Source: Lathyrus oleraceus | Lineage: Eukaryota > Streptophyta > Magnoliopsida > Fabales > Fabaceae | Assembly (NCBI RefSeq): GCF_024323335.1 | Contig: NC_066579.1 | Span: 4,107,001-4,171,000, forward strand | Length of the DNA: 64,000 nucleotides | Reading direction: 5' to 3' | Part shown: positions 58,069 to 64,000 of the stretch, piece after piece | Layout of the letters: each line of letters begins with the position of its first letter | Position numbering within the stretch: position 1 is the first letter of the stretch | The notes under the pieces: model-generated | The model's input: only the letters and a program-made list of their open reading frames with translations | The model's database searches: none | What the model was told of the DNA's origin: nothing | Translations under genes and position numbers: made by a program

Positions 58069-59567
58069 CTGAGGTTTCAGTAGAGGAGTTACACTTGGAG
58101 TTACACTGGGAGATTCACTGGAAAAAGATAGTGAGAGAAAGAAGACAGAACAAAGGGGGATTTTGAGGAGAAACAAAACACTCTGAGGTTTCCTTGGAAC
58201 AAAACCCTGAGAAAAAAGATAGTGAGAGAAGACCTGACAGAGAACTCAGAGCAGCCTCCAAACCCTGAAGGGAAATCAACTGGTAAACCTCACGGGTGCA
58301 ACTCAATTTCAATCAAGCTCTCCAATCAGGTTTGCCCTATATCCATCATCTTTATGCCTTTAATTTGAATGCTCTAAATGTATGAGGTATTATGGGTGAA
58401 TTTGATACCTTTTTTGTGAGCCTTTTGTGAATTTTGATGGAATTATTCATGTGGTTACATTTTGATTTAGGGGCAACTCTGGGTTACCCTATTTTGTTTA
58501 TTCTAACCTGTCTTGTGTTTCCATGGCATTGTTTTCTCTTGATTTCATCCTGCTGCTCTAACCCTTTGTCGAGTTTTGTGAGGGCTCACATGACTTTCGC
58601 AGAGACACTCGCGTGGTTTCCCACTTTATTTGTGGGATACCCCCTGGAGTTTTATTCTGATTATTCGTGTTGACTGATTTCCTTTGACGGTCCAGCTGGA
58701 GACATTTCAGGGTTTCTTGCCCCTTTAACTGCTATAGCTTCGGATCTTTATCCGTGTGGTAATTTTTTCCCTTTCTCATACTTTATCGCTTTCTTAGCTG
58801 GAAGACCTCGATAGGAGGCAATGTTTGAGCCCCTTGGTGGCATTTTACTTTGAGATACATGTTTTGTGTTTTGTATTCATATCCCTGCAGGTAGCGCGGT
58901 TCCTTCGTCAAGGACTGCCTTTTGCCCTTGAGCATCCCAAACCCATACCCTTTATTGATTGTTCTTCTCCATAACACACGTTTACTCCTTCTACTACAGG
59001 CGAGTAAGTCTCCAAAGGTCGAGCATCCGGTAGATTGCGTAGTGACGTCGTTCGTCCAAAACCCAATCCATAACCCCGTAGTTAGCCGAACTACGTTTTG
59101 CTCTGATTCTCAGGCCAGATGAGATACGTAGGCATAAGACGCGATGTCTTAGCGAGCACACATCCCCCAACCCGTAGGTCAGCCGAGCTACGAAGACTCT
59201 GATTCTCATATTCAGATGAGATACGTATGCAGTAGATGCGACATCCGCGCGAGTCATTTTCATTTAACCCTTTTTTTCTTTGGTAAACGGCACAAGATAA
59301 ACTCACACCCTTTAGACGAAAAACACAAAAGTGGATCCCGTAGAGTACTACGGATGCGTAGGGGTGCTAATACCTTCCCTTCGCATAACCGACTCCCGAA
59401 CCCAAGATTTGGTTGCGAGACCTTGTCTTTTCCTTTCCTCTTTTCAGGTTTACTTCGAGCGTTTCCTTTCCCTCCTTTGGGATGAATAACGCACGGTGGC
59501 GACTCTTCTGTCTTTTTCTTTCGCCGGTTGTTTTTTTCGCGCACTGTATTTTTCAGGTTGCGACAGC

Positions 59568-59586
59568 TGGCGACTCTGCTGGGGAC
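59568..59586 (+). other. Ogre/Tat primer binding site
   Basis: 'tggcgactctgctggggac' lies two bases after the LTR end. This TGGCGACTCTGCTGGGG block is familiar from legume Ogre-like elements, for which a tRNA-Arg primer has been reported; the match was not computed here. Confidence 0.7.
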
Positions 59587-60692
59587 CCTAAGAAGTTGAC
59601 CTCTTGCTGGTCCATCTTCCCTAAGCGAGTCCCTCCTAGCTTTTGTAGTTTGTTTGTTTATTGGGTGTTCATGCTTTTGTACAGTTATTTATTTACCTGC
59701 TTTACCTTATTTCATTGTGTACATATCATTGCTGTATCTGTTGGTTGGCTATGGCTGCTTGGTGATTTTTGTGAGATGAGTTCTATACCCGAACTCGAGT
59801 GCACTTAAGATAGGAGAATGGCATAGTCCTGTCAACTTGTGTGGAGTATTCCTTAGCGAGTTGACTTGCAAGCCCATTCACTTGGTGGAGGTCATGTTGA
59901 GATCAATAATGTCACATAAGTAAGTTGTGGTTAGACATTACTTGTTCCAATATAGACCTAAGAAGCCAAGGACCTTAGTTTACCTAACCCATCTTGGCCT
60001 ATTCGTAGGACGTAGTGCGAAAGTCGTTCAAATGTAAGATTTGATACGATTGTTACGCGATACTACACTCATAAGAGTCTCTCTTGAGAATATTGTTGGA
60101 ATACGAGTAGTCGTTCCTCTGATAATATCCGAAAGATGGGATTATGACTATGGGAACCTTTTGTAGAACATGTTTGGCAGGTTTAAACCTTAGTACACTC
60201 CTTTTGGGTGGTTCTTAACCTAAACTCCATGCTCGTGACTTGCGACAAACCCTTGATTCATGGTTGATCCGATCAGGTATCCTTAATATCAATGAAACTC
60301 GGGTATTGATAAGGTGTAAACCATAATCCGCCAAAATGGGTGGTTGATATTAAGGATAACATGATCCATCCCATGACCTTTGTTTGGTGTGCTCTTAATT
60401 TCTCTCCAGACAGTGCAACCTGACAGATGTTCAAGCAGATACAGCAATCCTGATTGACATGCCACTGCATTGCATTCACATTATCACATCATTTGCATTC
60501 ATAATCATTCACACATGTTTATCCATTTCTGTGGGGTTCATATCTTCCACTTGATTCTAGTTGGAATTTTCTTGGTTCTCATCAACGGCTTAGTCTTTTC
60601 TTACACTGTTTATCAAATGTGAGACTGGAATCAAGGGGGTAGAATACCTTTGGAATTGATAAACATGTCATTGCATTTGCATAGTCATTAGC
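59587..60692 (+). other. Ogre/Tat leader region, non-coding
   Basis: About 1.1 kb without a convincing frame. It contains a 14-bp inverted repeat (atccttaatatcaa at 60279-60292, complement at 60344-60357), which could form a stem. The N-terminal gag domain expected before the zinc knuckle is not found here. Confidence 0.6.
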
Positions 60693-61583
60693 ATGTCTTG
60701 CATAACAGGTACTACCGCAGGGGTGACCATTCCAACTGCAGCACCACTACAACACCAACAATCACAACGTCAACCAGCTCAGTATCAACAGCAGCAGCAA
60801 CCAGGTAACAGACCCGCTTATCAACAGAGGCAAAGGATGATGGACCGGCGTTTCGACACCCTTCCAATGTCGTATGCCCAGTTGCTTTCTAGTCTTCAAC
60901 AACTACAACTTGTGCAATTGCGCACTCTGGCTCCTCCTATTGGTAGACTTCCAGTGGGTTACGACGCCAACGCTAGGTGTAGCTTCCACTCTGGGGCACC
61001 TGGCCACAATATTGAGAACTGCAAAGCTTTTAAGCACGTAGTTCAAGACCTCATAGATTCAAAGGCCATCGACCTTGCACCGGCTCCGAATGTCGTCAAC
61101 AATCCCATGCCCCAGCATGGTGGTGCAAATGTTAATTTGGTAGAGGGAGAAGCCAAGTCCATTAAGGATGTGTTGAAGTTGAAGACTCCATTGTTGGATA
61201 TCAAAGGATGCTTGCTGAAGGCCGATGTTTTCCCCGGTTGTGGGAAGGGTTGTTTGGATTGTGCTACTCAGAGTGGAGGTTGTTTGAAGCTACAGCAGGG
61301 TATTCAGGCCTTGCTCGACAAAGGTATCCTCCAGGTTGAGGGTCTGTCTGTCCAAGAGTCTGCGGAAGGGGTTGAGGAAGAAGAGTTTGAAGATGCTACT
61401 GATGAATTCGCAGATGTTGTTCCTGTTAATTTTGTGATTCCCAGTGAGGTCTCTGCGGTCAACAATGAAGATGGGGATAGTGATTGCGACATTGACAACT
61501 GGGTGCGTCCGAGGATCCCGGGCGAAGTCATCAACAATTGGTCTTCTGAAGAGATTATCCAAGTCACTCTTCTTGAAGAGTAA
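60693..61583 (+). CDS. Ogre/Tat gag C-terminal region with zinc-knuckle-like motif
   Basis: Open frame of 296 aa. Residues 1-50 are Gln/Pro-rich. A conserved block follows, DTLPMSYAQLLSSLQQLQLV, then CSFHSGAPGHNIENC (about residues 96-110), a CX3H-type knuckle for nucleic-acid binding. Next come a Cys-rich stretch (FPGCGKGCLDCATQSGGC, about 182-199) and an acidic tail ending WVRPRIPGEVINNWSSEEII. These blocks belong to the gag side of legume Ogre/Tat gag-protease proteins. No Asp-Ser/Thr-Gly protease site is present, so the protease is inferred to be deleted between about residue 220 and the tail. The ATG at 60693 lies in 'ttgcataacag'-like sequence and may not be the natural start. The frame probably joins pol through the candidate intron at 61580-61832. 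Confidence 0.75.
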   Translation: MSCITGTTAGVTIPTAAPLQHQQSQRQPAQYQQQQQPGNRPAYQQRQRMMDRRFDTLPMSYAQLLSSLQQLQLVQLRTLAPPIGRLPVGYDANARCSFHSGAPGHNIENCKAFKHVVQDLIDSKAIDLAPAPNVVNNPMPQHGGANVNLVEGEAKSIKDVLKLKTPLLDIKGCLLKADVFPGCGKGCLDCATQSGGCLKLQQGIQALLDKGILQVEGLSVQESAEGVEEEEFEDATDEFADVVPVNFVIPSEVSAVNNEDGDSDCDIDNWVRPRIPGEVINNWSSEEIIQVTLLEE

Positions 61584-61832
61584 TTTTCTTTGTTTATTCA
61601 TGCATATCCAAGTCTTACGTTCCGCCCAGGGCGTAATGACTCATTTTAGGGTCCATCTATGTGACACTTGCATTTTTTATCATAAATAAAGGACGTCTTT
61701 TTGCATTCAAATATTTCGTTCCTTGTCTTTCTATTTTTGCAGTTTTTCAAAATAAAAAAAAAATGGCAATGTTTTGTTTAGTTTCCACTTTTTTTCTTTC
61801 ACACTCATAAGCACATACCATCACTCATGCAG
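61580..61832 (+). other. Candidate intron between gag and pol
   Basis: Donor AGA|GTAATT at 61580 and acceptor CATGCAG|A ending at 61832. The enclosed 253 bp is T-rich and untranslatable in one frame. The gag frame leaves two bases of a codon before the donor, and the first base after the acceptor completes it in the pol frame (GAA), so the phases agree. Ogre elements are known to splice an intron between their gag-protease and pol ORFs. Splicing here is inferred. Confidence 0.55.
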
Positions 61833-64000
61833 ATGCACATCACCGGATCCTATTGATAACGTTTCTGCTACGGCTCGCTTCGACTTTGAAAATCCAATCT
61901 TTCAAGCTTAAGAAGAGGATGATGAAGACTGTGAACTCCCTGAAGAACTTACCAGGTTATTAAAACAAGAGGAAAGGGTCATTCAACCGCATCAAGAGTC
62001 TGTTGAAGTGATTAATCTCGGCACCGAGGACGCCAAGAGAAAAATCAAGATAGGGGCTGGTTTGAGAGATGATGTGAAGAAAGGGCTGATTGAATTGCTG
62101 CAAGAATACGTTGACATCTTCGCCTGGTCTTATCAGGACATGCCTGGGCTGGACACAGACATCGTGGTACACCGCTTGCCTCTCAAAGAAGGTTGTCCTC
62201 CGGTCAAGCAGAAACTCAGAAGAACAAGACCAGAGATGGCTGTCAAGATAAAGGAAGAAGTACAAAAGCAGTTGGATGCAGGGTTTCTAGCAGTCACCAA
62301 TTATCCGCCATGGGTTGCAAACATCGTCCCAGTACCTAAGAAGGATGGAAAGGTACGGATGTGTGTCGACTACCGGGATCTGAACAGAGCTAGCCCTAAA
62401 GATGATTTCCCATTACCTCACATCGACGTTTTGGTGGATAATACAGCTCAGTTCTCGGTATTCTCCTTCATGGATGGCTTTTCTGGCTATAACCAAATCA
62501 AGATGGCACCAGAGGACATGGAAAAGACAACTTTCATAACCCCATGGGGCACCTTCTGCTACAAGGTGATGCCGTTTGGTCTGAAAAATGCCGGAGCAAC
62601 ATATCAACGAGCTATGGTAACTCTGTTCCATGATATGATTCATCATGAAATCGAGGTTTATGTGGATGATATGATTGCCAAATCTCAGACAGAAGAAGAA
62701 CATTTGTTGAATTTGCAGAAAATGTTTGAGCGTTTGAGGAAATTCAAACTGAGACTTAATCCGAACAAGTGCACTTTCGGGGTGAGATCGGGAAAATTGC
62801 TGGGTTTTATCGTTAGCGGAAAAGGGATTGAGGTGGATCCCGACAAAGTAAAAGCGATACAGGAAATGCCTGAGCCAAGAACAGAGAAGCAAGTCCGTAG
62901 TTTCTTAGGGAGGTTGAACTACATTGCAAGGTTCGTCTCTCACCTAACAACCACGTGTGAGCCAATTTTCAAATTGCTGAGGAAAGATCAGGCTATCAGG
63001 TGGAATGAAGATTGTCAAAGGGCTTTCGAGAAGATAAAAGAGTATCTACAGAAACCTCCGATCCTTATACCTCCAGTTCCTGGGAGACCTCTGATAATGT
63101 ACCTATCAGTGACTGAGAACTCGATGGGGTGTGTATTGGGACAGCATGACGAGTCTGGTCGAAAAGAGCATGCCATATACTACCTTAGCAAAAAGTTTAC
63201 CGACTGTGAAGTCAAATATTCGCAGCTTGAGAAAACTTGCTGTGCTTTGGCCTGGGCTGCTCGCCGACTGAGGCAGTATATGTTGAACCATACTACCTTG
63301 TTGATTTCTAAGATGGATCCAGTGAAATACATATTCGAGAAGCCAGCTCTCACCGGAAGGGTCGCTCGTTGGCAAATGATTTTAACAGAGTATGATATTC
63401 AGTACACGTCACAGAAGGCCATCAAAGGGAGTATCCTGTCAGACTATCTTGCTCAGCAGCCGATTGATGATTATGAGCCGATGAAGTTTGATTTTCCAGA
63501 TGAAGACATCATGTTCCTCAAGATGAAAGACTGTGAAGAGCCAGTTGTTGAGGAGGGACCTGATCCAAACGAAAAGTGGACTTTGTTGTTTGATGGGGCT
63601 GTCAATGCTAGAGGAAGTGGAATTGGTGCTGTCATTACAACTCCGAAAGGTGCCCACATGCCTTTCACCGCTCGTCTGACTTTCGAGTGCACCAATAATG
63701 AAGCTGAGTACGAGGCCTGTATCTTGGGCATTGAGCAAGCCATTGATCTGAGAATCAAGACTCTGGACATCTTCGGAGATTCAGCTCTGGTGATTAATCA
63801 AGTGAATGGTGATTGGAATACTCTCCAACCCACTCTGGTCCCCTACAGAGACTACACGAGAAGACTGTTGACTTTCTTCACAACAGTAAAATTGTATCAT
63901 ATACCTCGTGATGAGAACCAGATGGCAGACGCACTTGCTACTCTATCCTCCATGATCAAGGTAATTCGTTGGAACCATGCTCTCAGGATCGATGTGATGC
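61833..64000 (+). CDS. Ogre/Tat pol: reverse transcriptase and dual RNase H, partial at window end
   Basis: The frame is open from 61912 to the last base (696 codons) and continues past the window. It is also open upstream to the candidate splice site, except for one TAA at 61909-61911. Domains: an N-terminal linker with EYVDIFAWSYQDMPGLDTDI; RT with CVDYRDLNRASPKDD and catalytic YVDD at 62659-62670; a connection and gypsy-type RNase H (63070-63470, HAIYYLSKKFTDCEVKY); and an archaeal-type RNase H from about 63580, with acidic residues in LFDGA (63592), NNEAEYEA (63700-63720), FGDSAL (63778) and ENQMADAL (63928). Two RNase H domains are characteristic of the Tat lineage. The integrase should follow outside the window. 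The intact frame contrasts with the other gypsy copies here and points to a relatively recent insertion. Confidence 0.88.

Larger units (their letters stand above)
57879..59565 (+). repeat. Ogre/Tat 5' LTR (1687 bp)
   Basis: From tgtaataccccaaaatttac to tttttcaggttgcgaca. An A/T-rich low-complexity run follows the start (57911-57990). The 3' part (59260-59545) is related to the fragment at 31870-32060. Confidence 0.82.
57879..64000 (+). mobile_element. Ogre/Tat-like Ty3/gypsy element, nested in gypsy B, runs off window
   Basis: A 1687-bp 5' LTR, a PBS, a 1.1-kb leader, a gag zinc-knuckle ORF, a short candidate intron and a long open pol frame with two RNase H domains. It is inserted in the RT of gypsy B, with CACCT as the left flank; the 3' LTR and right flank are outside. 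Compared with typical legume Ogre-like elements, the ORF upstream of gag, most of gag and the protease seem to be missing. Confidence 0.85.

Overview
This window reads as plant nuclear DNA, most likely from a legume with a large, repeat-rich genome (Fabeae or a close relative). That is inferred from two intact plant-type PPR genes, Ogre/Tat-type Ty3-gypsy elements with a split gag/pol, and CACTA, MULE, TRIM and chromovirus sequences of legume character. It contains no bacterial operon, rRNA, tRNA gene or CRISPR array. Only two intact host genes are supported in 64 kb. Almost everything else is transposable-element DNA, much of it nested.

Layout. 1-2165: 3'-truncated, internally deleted MULE on the minus strand, with a PB1-like N-terminus and a SWIM zinc-finger remnant. 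4225-5430 (+) and 6368-8509 (-): two intact, intronless, convergent PPR genes predicted to act in organelle RNA metabolism, with a small LINE remnant between them. 10778-16387: a TRIM element whose left LTR is palindromic and is split by a Ty1/copia element (10799-15875, minus). 18151-19330: a LINE 3' fragment. 20476-29054: a short CACTA-like element carrying a very young non-coding LTR element (LARD, 20577-28010, minus). Its two 1705-bp LTRs are nearly identical and flanked by a perfect 5-bp duplication.

From about 30.3 kb to the window end lies one stack of nested insertions. The base is Tat-like gypsy A (minus). It is interrupted by a CACTA element (31091-37939, itself carrying a retrotransposon LTR fragment), by a chromovirus (40210-50808, minus) and by gypsy B (from about 52201, plus, same family as gypsy A). 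The 5' LTR of the chromovirus contains an aberrant copia element with inverted LTRs (46513-49735). The RT of gypsy B is interrupted by an Ogre/Tat element (57879 to beyond 64000, plus).

The Ogre/Tat element is the best preserved of the gypsy elements. It has a 1687-bp LTR with a TATA box, a PBS, a gag zinc-knuckle ORF, a phase-compatible candidate intron (61580-61832), and a pol frame that stays open from 61912 off the end of the window (RT plus two RNase H domains). Its protease and the N-terminus of gag appear to be missing.

The most unusual structure is the inverted-LTR element. Its arms of about 1.3 kb, each with its own TATA box, point towards each other around a loop of about 575 bp, so a read-through transcript would form a long hairpin. 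No new host pathway is evident. The novelty here lies in element structure and rearrangement.
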